From contig JAQWIO010000066.1 in assembly GCA_029248845.1 (NCBI GenBank), positions 1-13,209 of the forward strand: a DNA stretch of 13,209 nucleotides. Direction: 5' to 3'. Shown here in pieces: positions 6,841-13,209 of this stretch (position 1 is its first letter; each line of letters begins with the position of its first letter). This DNA comes from Polaribacter sp. (lineage in GTDB: Bacteria; Bacteroidota; Bacteroidia; Flavobacteriales; Flavobacteriaceae). The position numbers were made by a program, and so were the translations under genes. A model generated the notes under the pieces. That model saw nothing but the letters and a program-made list of their open reading frames with translations, did no database searches and was not told the origin of the DNA.

Positions 6841-7770
6841 ATGATGACGAACTCAAAAGAAATAGAATTTTATTTATTAGCTGTTTTTACCTCACAAAAA
6901 TTTGGAGGGAATCAACTCGCTGTTTTCATTGATTTGGAAGATGAAGTTTCTACCGAAAATATGCTTAGTATTGCAAGGGAACTTCATTTTCCTGAAATAA
7001 CATTCGTAAAAGAAAACCATCACAACGAAAAATTTGATGTTAGAATTTTCACACCCGAATATGAAGTGCCTTTTGCTGGTCATCCATTATTAGGAACGGC
7101 ATTTGTTATTTCAAAATACTTGTTGCCCTCACCAAAAGAAAGTATTGTACTGAATTTAAAGCATTCAAATATTAGAATTGATCTAACCTCTATGAATGAT
7201 ATTGATAAAAGTGACTTTATAATGGAACAAACAGAACCAGAGTTTATAACCACTTATAGGTCTCAAGAAATTGCAGATGGATTGGATATAGATGTAAAGG
7301 TTTTGGACTTACAACAACCAATCGAAGAAATAAGTACAGGATTGCCCTATATTATTATTCCTGTTCGTAGTTTAGAGAGCATCAACCAAGTACAACTTGA
7401 TTCAAGAAAAGTGATAGAATTTTTAACTCAAAAAAAGAAATACAAAACGAACAGCATTACAGGACTAACAACGTCATTATTTTTTGTTACCGAAGAAACT
7501 TTTGAAAAATCGAACAGCTTTAATACCAGAATGTTTTGTATTGAAAATGGAGATTTAATTGAAGATGCTGCTACAGGAAGTGCAAATGGCTGTTTCCTTG
7601 CGTATTTATTAAAAAACAAATCATCTGAAATCTCTGCCATAGTAGAGCAAGGATTTCAAATGGGAAGAAAATCATATATACAGTTAGAGGGGAAGCTCAA
7701 AAATAATATATATAGTATAAAAATAGGTGGGCAAGTTGTTGACTTAAGTAGGGGCAAGTGGCAGCTGTAA
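6841..7770 (+). CDS. PhzF family isomerase/epimerase-like protein
   Basis: A 309-residue protein of normal family length. Visible signatures are FGGNQLAVFIDL at residues 21-32, FPEITFV at 50-56 whose Glu52 matches the catalytic Glu45 of PhzF, FTPEYEVPFAGHPLLG at 70-85, and the second-lobe motif EDAATGSANG at about 240. PhzF folds like diaminopimelate epimerase and in phenazine producers isomerises trans-2,3-dihydro-3-hydroxyanthranilate. No other phenazine gene is present, so this is one of the many PhzF-like proteins with unknown substrate. It starts 19 bp after the SOUL gene with no clear Shine-Dalgarno, and converges on the Fur-like gene with only 7 bp between stop codons and no hairpin. 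Confidence 0.93.
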   Translation: MMTNSKEIEFYLLAVFTSQKFGGNQLAVFIDLEDEVSTENMLSIARELHFPEITFVKENHHNEKFDVRIFTPEYEVPFAGHPLLGTAFVISKYLLPSPKESIVLNLKHSNIRIDLTSMNDIDKSDFIMEQTEPEFITTYRSQEIADGLDIDVKVLDLQQPIEEISTGLPYIIIPVRSLESINQVQLDSRKVIEFLTQKKKYKTNSITGLTTSLFFVTEETFEKSNSFNTRMFCIENGDLIEDAATGSANGCFLAYLLKNKSSEISAIVEQGFQMGRKSYIQLEGKLKNNIYSIKIGGQVVDLSRGKWQL

Positions 7771-7777
7771 TTAACGA

Positions 7778-8158
7778 TTATTTGTAGCACATTTCACATT
7801 TCCCTTGAATTAAAAGTTGAGAAAAAATTACCTCACGATTAGGGATTTTAGGAATATTTATATTTATATCCAAACAGTCTACTTTACCACAAGACAGGCA
7901 TTGAAAATGAGGGTGAATGTCTGTGTGCATTGATTTTGAACAATTGCTACATTTTGCATACCATTTGACACCATTAAGCCCAATAAAAGAGTGTAGGACT
8001 CCATCATCTTCAAGTTTATCTAAGACACGATAAATGGTTGTTTTGTTTAACTTTTTATCAAGACGTCTAATTAATTCAACAGTAGAAAGGGCTTTTGATT
8101 CCTTTTGAAATTGCTTGAGCAGTACTTTTAAAGATTGTGTTTTTCTGATAACTCCCAT
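7778..8158 (-). CDS. Fur family transcriptional repressor, Zur-like
   Basis: A 126-residue regulator. Residues 1-60 form the winged helix (NKTTIYRVLDKLEDDGVLH is the recognition helix and wing). The C-terminal part is rich in metal ligands: CSNC (70-73), HTDIHPHFQC (78-87), the structural zinc pairs CLSC (87-90) and CEMC (121-124), plus Cys95. The family uses Fe, Zn, Mn or peroxide as signal. A divergent metal-protein gene and a TTGCAAC-type operator point to zinc, so I favour Zur, but Fur-type iron sensing is not excluded by sequence. The promoter lies so close to the ATG (TAAATTTG at 8163-8170, four bases upstream) that the mRNA is probably leaderless or nearly so. Confidence 0.9.
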   Translation of the reverse strand: MGVIRKTQSLKVLLKQFQKESKALSTVELIRRLDKKLNKTTIYRVLDKLEDDGVLHSFIGLNGVKWYAKCSNCSKSMHTDIHPHFQCLSCGKVDCLDININIPKIPNREVIFSQLLIQGKCEMCYK

Positions 8159-8162
8159 TGCA

Positions 8163-8194
8163 CAAATTTATTACAACCAAGTTGCAATAACAAA
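8163..8194 (-). promoter_or_regulatory. Promoter of the Fur/Zur-like gene
   Basis: On the minus strand TTTG (8194-8191) is followed after 20 bases by TAAATTTG (8170-8163), which matches the Bacteroidetes promoter pattern TTTG-N17-23-TAnnTTTG. The ATG begins at 8158, four bases after the -7 box. Confidence 0.7.
8168..8190. promoter_or_regulatory. Zur/Fur-type operator shared by two divergent promoters
   Basis: Inverted repeat TTATTACAAC-CAA-GTTGCAATAA, 9 of 10 positions matching between arms, spacer 3 bp. It fills the space between the -33 and -7 boxes of the repressor promoter and covers the -33 TTG of the merC promoter. Binding here would block both genes. Confidence 0.72.
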
Positions 8195-8211
8195 TAAACT
8201 ATCTATATTTG
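8182..8211 (+). promoter_or_regulatory. Promoter of the MerC gene
   Basis: TTG (8182-8184), 19 bases, then TATATTTG (8204-8211) matches the Bacteroidetes promoter pattern. The merC ATG follows 29 bases downstream, preceded by a purine-rich AAGAAGAAAG. Confidence 0.7.
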
Positions 8212-8240
8212 CACTCTATTTGCCCTAATAAGAAGAAAGA

Positions 8241-8648
8241 ATGAAATTAACTTTACAAAAACCAGATATTATTGGCGCTATTGCTAGTATGTTATGTATA
8301 GTGCATTGTGTGGTAACACCCTTTATTTTTTTGGCGCACACTTCCTCCTCATTTGACACCTACCCAAGCACTCCTATTTGGTGGAAAAATATTGATTATT
8401 TATTTCTATTTATTTCGTTTTTTTCCATTTATCAAGCGACCCAAACAATGGGCAATAAATTTATGAAACCATTATTATGGTCAAACTGGAGCTTGCTATT
8501 TTTACTTATAATGAATGAGAAATTAGGCTTGTTTTCAATTCCCGAAATAATAACATATATAATCGCCATTACACTTGCTGTATTGCATCTATACAATTTG
8601 AAGTACTGTCAATGTAAAAATGACAAATGTTGTACTCATAATAAATAA
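8241..8648 (+). CDS. MerC domain membrane protein
   Basis: A 135-residue protein with about four hydrophobic helices. The first contains the MerC signature ASMLCIVHCVVTP with Cys19 and Cys23, which carries metal in mercury transport proteins. A cysteine-rich tail, YCQCKNDKCCTHNK, could bind metal at the membrane face. MerC of mer operons imports Hg(II). In Bacteroidetes, many MerC-domain proteins lie outside mer operons, next to Fur/Zur regulators, and are more likely concerned with zinc or another soft metal. No merA, merP or merT is visible, and the shared operator links it to the Zur-like repressor. Mercury resistance should not be assumed. Confidence 0.9.
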   Translation: MKLTLQKPDIIGAIASMLCIVHCVVTPFIFLAHTSSSFDTYPSTPIWWKNIDYLFLFISFFSIYQATQTMGNKFMKPLLWSNWSLLFLLIMNEKLGLFSIPEIITYIIAITLAVLHLYNLKYCQCKNDKCCTHNK

Positions 8649-8791
8649 AAATAATCACCTAGATTGCATATTAGTCTCAGCGATTTTGGGAACAACTCAA
8701 ATCATTATTCTTTTTTATTTCGTAAATTACTTTCTGTAAAACAAAATTTAAAAATACATAAAAGTACTTTTGTATGTTAGTTTTGTCAAAC

Positions 8792-8887
8792 TTAATGTAT
8801 TAGAATGCAACCCAGAATAGCGATACTTCCTAAAAAAATTAATAGGGAAATCATTGAGAATGCCTTTTTATAATGTGAAGTTTTCAT
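8792..8887 (-). CDS. Possible 31-residue membrane peptide or truncated gene start
   Basis: The frame reads MKTSHYKKAFSMISLLIFLG followed by SIAILGCILIH and TAA. It would be a single hydrophobic helix with a lipobox-like ILGC. Its first nine codons and 5' flank are identical to those of the frame at 3068-2991 in the left repeat, after which the two diverge abruptly. It may be the stump of a longer gene cut by rearrangement. No clear ribosome binding site is seen, so the coding call is weak. Confidence 0.22.
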   Translation of the reverse strand: MKTSHYKKAFSMISLLIFLGSIAILGCILIH

Positions 8888-9045
8888 CAATTATTAATAA
8901 AGAAAAAACCGCTTTAATCGGAGCGGTTTTTAATTCAATTAACCAAACATTATTTTAAAGACTTCTATGTTTTGTTTTTCGGGATACTTTAGTTCGTTTT
9001 CTCCCTTCGTTTCTTCCACTATTTTTCGCTTCCTTTTTAGAGCCT
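8859..9045. repeat. Direct repeat, right copy (intact)
   Basis: Partner of 3040-3250, same orientation, about 5.8 kb away. It contains, on the minus strand, the end of the intact lipoprotein gene, its stop (8955-8957), the terminator and the start of the 8887-8792 frame. The 39-base block at 8859-8897 and the 25-base block at 8935-8959 are the best matches to the left copy. Confidence 0.8.
8904..8931 (-). terminator. Terminator of the lipoprotein gene
   Basis: AAAAACCGCT (8904-8913) pairs perfectly with AGCGGTTTTT (8922-8931) around an 8-base loop, with a T-run on the minus strand after the stem. It lies 24 bases past the lipoprotein stop codon. Confidence 0.8.
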
Positions 9046-9890
9046 TCTCTTTTTGAATAGTACATAAATCCTCTTCCTGAAAACCGATAAGTGGTTTTTG
9101 AACTCAGGTGGTACAATTGTATTTCTCCATCGTTGATGATGCTTAATTCAAACTCTTCGATATCTCCATCATCGTAATTAAGTGTTAAAATTTTTAGGTC
9201 TTCATATCCCCTTATATCATAAACTTCATATTCTCCAATAAAATTCCAGTAAACATCATTAATTTGTGTGTTAAAATTATCTTTAGAGCTGTAAAATGTA
9301 GTCATGTTTTCTGGCGTAAAGGCCATATAGTTTTCATTATCAAAAGGATTAGGAATTCCATCTGCTGCAGCTGTTTTCTCCCAGTCGATATATTCTTGTA
9401 AAAAGTATTCAATGTTTTCGTAAAATAAATTCTCATAATCAAATTCAGGGATTTGATAACCAATTAAATAATAGTTGACGTTTTCTATGGGGTTATAGAG
9501 GCTGATTTCATTGTTGGATAGTACCATAACCTCAAAGTTACTTGGGCCGTCTATATGGTGATTAACTTCCAGTAGTCCGTTAAATGAATTGTAGGTTCCC
9601 ACGGCTATTCCAAAACCATTTCCTGTATTCCCGATATCGACAATATTGTTGTTAGCATATACTATTCCGTTTACAAAAGACATTGTAAAGGCACGAGAAA
9701 CAAAAGGGATGTCTCCATCACCTAGAGTTCTATGATAATCAATATACCATAAATCATACTCAGAAACGATTTCTTTTATATATAGATTATTTTGAGAAAG
9801 ATCTTCAAATGGTTCTTCAGTAAATAAGATACAAGAACTAAAGAGTGTTTTTATAAGCATCATCGTTAAAAGTAATTTTGAAGATTTCAT
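8955..9890 (-). CDS. Lipoprotein of a flavobacterial family, function unknown
   Basis: A 311-residue protein beginning with a lipoprotein signal (MKSSKLLLTMMLIKTLFSSC, lipobox LFSSC, Cys20). The mature part is acidic and aromatic, with segments such as EYDLWYIDYHRTLGDGDIPF, SRAFTMSFVNGIVYANNNI, DIGNTGNGFGI, ENIEYFLQEYIDWEKT, and TFYSSKDNF. It then switches to a strongly basic tail, SGRNEGRKRTKVSRKTKHRSL. I recall similar lipoproteins in Flavobacteriaceae, some with misleading enzyme names in databases, so I give no activity. A TATTTTTG at 9937-9944 on the minus strand could be its -7 box, but there is no good -33 partner. A decayed copy of its 3' end sits at 3170-3255. Confidence 0.8.
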   Translation of the reverse strand: MKSSKLLLTMMLIKTLFSSCILFTEEPFEDLSQNNLYIKEIVSEYDLWYIDYHRTLGDGDIPFVSRAFTMSFVNGIVYANNNIVDIGNTGNGFGIAVGTYNSFNGLLEVNHHIDGPSNFEVMVLSNNEISLYNPIENVNYYLIGYQIPEFDYENLFYENIEYFLQEYIDWEKTAAADGIPNPFDNENYMAFTPENMTTFYSSKDNFNTQINDVYWNFIGEYEVYDIRGYEDLKILTLNYDDGDIEEFELSIINDGEIQLYHLSSKTTYRFSGRGFMYYSKREGSKKEAKNSGRNEGRKRTKVSRKTKHRSL

Positions 9891-10004
9891 AAGCCTGCGT
9901 TTTATGGATATATTTATATAATTTCAAAATGCGTGCCAAAAATAAAAAGCGTGCTTGTTTGCTATTTTTGATTGAAAAATTAGGAAATTATTTTGCTCTG
10001 GGGA

Positions 10005-10451
10005 AAATTTCGGAGGTTGTTTTTGGATATTTACTATTTGTAGTATTTGTTTAATTCACCAACTTTATAGCTAATAATAGCTTCATTTTCTTTTAATGAG
10101 AAGGGGAATTTCATTTTTAAACTCCATCATAGAATTTGAATGGAGTATAAAATCATTTTTTTGTTTTGATGATGTCGCATAATTACCGATTAAAAAAGTA
10201 GTTCCTTTTCCGTTTCCAACGGCTATTTTTTGTGATTTTATTTTGAAAAAATAATGAATCAAAAGCTAGGGTTGTTTTTTAGATAATTTAATTTGTATGT
10301 TCGCTCCTCTTACCTCTTGAATTCCGTCAACCCAATTTTTATAAGCGGATTTTTTTAATTGAAAAGGAGGCTCCTTTTCGATATTTATGCTCCTGCACTG
10401 AGAAAGGTTGACTATAATTACAGTTATTGAAACAAGTTTTATGGCCTTCAT
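10005..10451 (-). pseudogene. Decayed small lipoprotein gene
   Basis: The intact first part (10451-10266, 61 codons) reads MKAIKLVSITVIIVNLSQCR, a lipoprotein signal with lipobox Cys, then PPFQLKKSAYKNWVDGIQEVRG. It stops at TAG 10266-10268. Beyond the stop coherent protein sequence continues with frame changes: KIAVGNGKGTTFLIGNYATS, KQKNDFILHSNSMMEFKNEI, then after a frameshift FPFSLKENEAIISYKVGELN, and after another shift IVNIQKQPPKF at about 10005. Joined, this is about 145-150 residues and resembles a small flavobacterial lipoprotein family of unknown role. The pieces lie in at least three frames, so the 61-codon frame is a fragment, not a gene. The stretch from 9891 to 10004 holds only the possible promoter of the next gene. 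Confidence 0.75.
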
Positions 10452-10538
10452 TTTTTATATTTGATACGTATGATCTAAAAAGTATATTAAGATATAAAAA
10501 AACAGAAAACGGTTTTATACAAATGAAGTTTCTAAAAA

Positions 10539-10570
10539 TAAAAAAGCGAACCAATTGGTTCGCTTTTTTA
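10539..10570. terminator. Terminator after atpG
   Basis: Perfect 32-bp palindrome, AAAAAAGCGAACCAATTGGTTCGCTTTTTT with one more A/T pair outside, giving 16 bases per arm. It would fold as a hairpin with A and T runs on both sides, ending atpG transcription 21 bases after its stop codon. Confidence 0.85.
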
Positions 10571-10591
10571 AATATCTAAAAGTTATATTTT

Positions 10592-11458
10592 TTAATTATT
10601 TAGAGCTTCTGCACCTCCAACAATTTCTAAAATTTCATTGGTAATTGCTGCCTGACGTGCTTTGTTATATGTCAACAATAATTCGTCTCTTAATTCTTTC
10701 GCATTGTCTGTTGCTTTGTGCATTGCAGTCATACGAGCACCGTGCTCTGAAGCAAAACTATCTCTGATAGATTTGTATAATTGTGTTTTTAAAGACTTTG
10801 GTATTAAAGCTTCAACAATTTCTAATTTAGAAGGCTCAAAAATATAATCAGAATTTACTGTATTTGTCTCTCCTCCTTCGATAGGTTTTATTGGTAAAAA
10901 TTGTTCAACTTGCGGAATCTGAGTTGCCGCATTTTTAAATTGATTGTAAATGATGTCAATTTTATCGTAGGTTCCTTCAGCATATAAATCCATTAACTCT
11001 TCTGCTATAGCAGCAACATTATCAAAAGTTAAGTCATCAAAAACATCATTTTTTGTACCTGCAATATTGAATTGCTTTGATAAAAGGTCTCCACCTTTTT
11101 TACCAATTGTAAACAAATCTACTTCAATACTACTGTATTTTTCCTCTACAGTTTTAAGTACTTGTTTTGTTATTGAAGAGTTAAAACCGCCACACAAACC
11201 TCTATTTGAAGTTACTGTAACAATTAAAACTTTAGAAACCTCTCTTTGTGTTGAATATACACCGCCAGCATCACTATCTAAAGTTGCACTTAAGTTTTGG
11301 AGTAATTCAGTTAGCTTAGATGAATAAGGACGCATTGCAGTGATTGCATCTTGTGCTTTTTTCAACTTAGCAGCAGAGACCATTTTCATGGCAGATGTAA
11401 TCTGCATTGTTGATTTAATAGAGGTAATTCTATTCCGTATTTCTTTTAAGTTTGCCAT
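10592..11458 (-). CDS. atpG: F1F0 ATP synthase gamma subunit
   Basis: From the ATG at 11456-11458 the product is 288 residues, starting MANLKEIRNRITSIKSTMQI, the canonical gamma N-terminus. The in-frame ATG at 11500 would add 14 residues encoded by the palindromic spacer and is rejected. Further signatures are TSAMKMVSAAKLKKAQDAI, VTSNRGLCGGFNSSI, and the C-terminal RMTAMHKATDNAKELRDELL, TYNKARQAAITNEILEIVGG. The N- and C-terminal helices form the rotating coiled coil inside the alpha3beta3 ring, coupling proton flow to ATP synthesis at the inner membrane. It follows atpA by 49 bp in the same operon. Confidence 0.97.
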   Translation of the reverse strand: MANLKEIRNRITSIKSTMQITSAMKMVSAAKLKKAQDAITAMRPYSSKLTELLQNLSATLDSDAGGVYSTQREVSKVLIVTVTSNRGLCGGFNSSITKQVLKTVEEKYSSIEVDLFTIGKKGGDLLSKQFNIAGTKNDVFDDLTFDNVAAIAEELMDLYAEGTYDKIDIIYNQFKNAATQIPQVEQFLPIKPIEGGETNTVNSDYIFEPSKLEIVEALIPKSLKTQLYKSIRDSFASEHGARMTAMHKATDNAKELRDELLLTYNKARQAAITNEILEIVGGAEALNN

Positions 11459-11472
11459 TCTATTGTAATTTT

Positions 11473-11498
11473 GAAATTCCCGCTTTCGCAGGAATTCC
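11473..11498. repeat. REP-like hairpin between atpA and atpG
   Basis: GAAATTCCCGC (11473-11483) pairs with GCAGGAATTCC (11488-11498), 9 of 11 positions matching, around TTTC. The TTCCCGCTTTCGCxGGAA core resembles short palindromes scattered between genes in flavobacterial genomes. It may be a repetitive extragenic element or an mRNA processing or stability hairpin. Confidence 0.5.
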
Positions 11499-11507
11499 AA
11501 CTATTTT

Positions 11508-13085
11508 TTATGCAAAGTGAGTAGAAATTTCTTTAGCTGCTGCTTCTAATATAGCAATTGTTTCGGCTGTTAATTTACCAGACTTTAATACATCTAAAGT
11601 GTCTCTGTGTTTTGCGTTTAAATAATCGATATAATCTCTCTCGAATTTCTTTACTTGATCTACAGGAACGTCTTTTAATAAGTTCTTAGAACCAGCATAG
11701 ATAATTGCAACTTGGTCTTCTACCGAGTAGGGATCATTTTGAGCTTGCTTTAAAATTTCAACATTACGTTGTCCCTTAGAAATTACACTCATTGTAGCTG
11801 CGTCTAAGTCAGAACCAAACTTAGCAAATGCTTCTAATTCACGATATTGAGCTTGGTCTAATTTTAAAGTACCAGATACCTTCTTCATTGATTTAATCTG
11901 TGCGTTACCACCAACCCTTGATACAGAGATCCCTACGTTAATTGCTGGACGAACACCAGAGTTGAATAAATCACCATCCAAGAAAATTTGACCATCTGTA
12001 ATTGAAATTACATTTGTTGGAATGTATGCAGATACGTCACCTGCTTGTGTTTCAATAATTGGTAATGCTGTTAAAGAACCTCCACCTTTTACAATTCCTT
12101 TTAAAGAATCTGGTAAATCGTTCATTTCACTTGCAATTTTATCATCATTAATAACTTTTGCAGCACGTTCTAATAATCTTGAGTGTAAGTAAAATACATC
12201 ACCAGGATAAGCTTCACGTCCTGGAGGTCTTCTTAATAATAAAGAAATTTCACGGTAGGCAACAGCTTGTTTAGATAAATCATCGTAAATAATTAAAGCA
12301 GGCCTTCCTGAATCTCTAAAATATTCTCCAATTGCAGCTCCGGCAAAAGGTGCATAAACTTGCATTGCTGCAGGATCAGATGCATTTGCAGCAACAATTG
12401 TTGTATACGCTAACGCGCCTTTTTCTTCTAACATGTTTGCAATTGCAGCAACTGTCGAAGCTTTTTGACCGATTGCAACATATATACAATATACTGGCTC
12501 ACCAGCATCGAAAAATTCTTTTTGATTTAAGATCGTATCAATAGCGACTGTAGATTTACCAGTCTGACGGTCTCCAATAATCAACTCACGTTGACCTCTA
12601 CCCACAGGAATCATTGCATCAATAGATTTGATACCCGTTTGAAGTGGCTCTGTTACGGGTTCTCTAAAAATAACCCCAGGAGCTCTTCGCTCTAAAGGCA
12701 TTTCATAAGTTTTACCAGAAATTGGGCCTTTACCATCAATAGGATTTCCTAAAGTATCTAATACTCTACCAGCAACTCCTTCTCCTGCTTTTAAAGAAGC
12801 AATACGTTCTGTACGTTTAACCGTGGAACCTTCTTTAATCGAAGTAGAAGGTCCTAATAATACAACACCTGCGTTATCTTCTTCTAAATTTAATACGATT
12901 CCTTCTAATCCGTTTTCGAATTCTACTAATTCACCATATTGAACATTGGAAAGACCGTAAACACGGGCAATTCCGTCTCCTACTTGTAAAACAGTTCCTA
13001 CTTCGTTTAAAGTTGCCTTAGCTTCAAAGTTTGTTAACTGTTGCTTTAAAATTGCTGATACTTCAGCGGGTTTAATACTTGCCAT
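11508..13085 (-). CDS. atpA: F1F0 ATP synthase alpha subunit
   Basis: A 525-residue protein of normal length starting MASIKPAEVSAILKQQL. The N-terminal beta-barrel includes VLQVGDGIARVYGLSNVQYG. The nucleotide-binding domain has the P-loop GDRQTGKST at residues 171-179, the Walker B segment PALIIYDDLSKQAVAYREI, and LLLRRPPGREAYPGDVFYLH. The C-terminal helical domain ends ILEAAAKEISTHFA. The alpha subunit holds the non-catalytic nucleotide sites and completes the catalytic sites of beta. It lies between atpH and atpG, and atpD/atpC are not adjacent downstream, the split arrangement usual in Bacteroidetes. All frames are clean, in contrast to the damaged genes to the left. Confidence 0.98.
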   Translation of the reverse strand: MASIKPAEVSAILKQQLTNFEAKATLNEVGTVLQVGDGIARVYGLSNVQYGELVEFENGLEGIVLNLEEDNAGVVLLGPSTSIKEGSTVKRTERIASLKAGEGVAGRVLDTLGNPIDGKGPISGKTYEMPLERRAPGVIFREPVTEPLQTGIKSIDAMIPVGRGQRELIIGDRQTGKSTVAIDTILNQKEFFDAGEPVYCIYVAIGQKASTVAAIANMLEEKGALAYTTIVAANASDPAAMQVYAPFAGAAIGEYFRDSGRPALIIYDDLSKQAVAYREISLLLRRPPGREAYPGDVFYLHSRLLERAAKVINDDKIASEMNDLPDSLKGIVKGGGSLTALPIIETQAGDVSAYIPTNVISITDGQIFLDGDLFNSGVRPAINVGISVSRVGGNAQIKSMKKVSGTLKLDQAQYRELEAFAKFGSDLDAATMSVISKGQRNVEILKQAQNDPYSVEDQVAIIYAGSKNLLKDVPVDQVKKFERDYIDYLNAKHRDTLDVLKSGKLTAETIAILEAAAKEISTHFA

Positions 13086-13106
13086 CTTTTATAATTTGAT
13101 GTATTA

Positions 13107-13209
13107 TTAAATTTTTGGAATGTAATGACTATTGTCAAATTCCTTTTTCAATTCATTTAAATAATTAGAGATGCTTGCATCATACTGCACATCTCCCACG
13201 CGCAAAATA
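13107..13209 (-). CDS. atpH: F1F0 ATP synthase delta subunit, 3' end only
   Basis: The last 34 codons are visible: ILRVGDVQYDASISNYLNEL then KKEFDNSHYIPKI and TAA at 13107-13109. This is the typical end of the delta subunit (the R-x-G-D-x-x-x-D-x-S-x-x-x-x-L motif), which links F1 to the peripheral stalk. The rest of the gene lies beyond the window. It ends 21 bp before the atpA start, in the expected H-A-G order. Confidence 0.9.
   Translation of the reverse strand, partial: ILRVGDVQYDASISNYLNELKKEFDNSHYIPKI

Noticed and set aside
5930..7640. Minus-strand frames opposite the SRPBCC and PhzF genes, and the plus-strand frame at 6116-6325
   Set aside because: They are out-of-frame shadows of well-supported genes.
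8241..8648. Mercury resistance operon
   Set aside because: Only a MerC-domain protein is present, with a Zur-like regulator; there is no MerR, MerA, MerP or MerT.
11459..11500. Longer atpG start at 11500
   Set aside because: Gamma subunits begin MANLKEIR; the extra 14 codons come from the palindromic spacer.
11067..12544. Plus-strand frames opposite atpG and atpA
   Set aside because: They are antisense shadows of highly conserved genes with low-complexity composition.
1..13209. CRISPR arrays, tRNA or rRNA genes, complete insertion sequences, integrases
   Set aside because: I saw no regularly spaced repeats, no tRNA cloverleaf motif and no transposase or recombinase domain in any frame.

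Overview
The window looks like chromosomal DNA of a Bacteroidota member, most likely a marine Flavobacteriaceae species; I cannot fix the genus. The pointers are the low GC content, an F1 ATP synthase cluster ordered atpH-atpA-atpG without atpD/atpC, Bacteroidetes-type promoters (TTTG, then TAnnTTTG), and characteristic protein families (DUF1501, a flavobacterial AlbA_2 protein, a flavobacterial lipoprotein family).

Layout. (1) 1-1074 is the 3' part of a DUF1501 gene on the plus strand. (2) 1105-2990, minus strand, is an intact AlbA_2-domain gene preceded by a heavily decayed short-chain dehydrogenase (SDR) gene whose old stop overlaps the AlbA_2 start. (3) 3040-9045 is a block bounded by two direct repeats of about 190-210 bp. 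Each repeat carries the 3' end of the same lipoprotein gene family, its terminator and the first nine codons of a downstream reading frame. Inside the block are a dead alpha/beta-hydrolase lipoprotein gene fused to a truncated YefM antitoxin, a frameshifted YoeB toxin, a GNAT gene bracketed by two attC-like palindromes, a plus-strand run SRPBCC-SOUL-PhzF, and a divergent Fur/Zur-like repressor and MerC pair sharing a palindromic operator. (4) 8955-10451, minus strand, is an intact lipoprotein gene and a decayed small lipoprotein gene. (5) 10592-13209, minus strand, is atpG, atpA and the end of atpH.

How it fits together. The atp genes are core metabolism. The 3-9 kb stretch behaves like an accessory region in flux. 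At least six broken genes lie between about 2.2 and 10.5 kb, while the atp genes and the block's GNAT, SRPBCC, SOUL, PhzF, Zur-like and MerC genes are intact. The best-supported regulatory unit is the Zur-like/MerC pair: a 10-3-10 inverted repeat lies between the -33 and -7 boxes of the repressor's own promoter and overlaps the -33 box of the merC promoter, suggesting one site controls both. I see no rRNA, tRNA, CRISPR array, complete insertion sequence or recombinase gene, and no clear new defence system. The most unusual items are the direct repeats around the accessory block and the attC-like palindromes around the GNAT gene.
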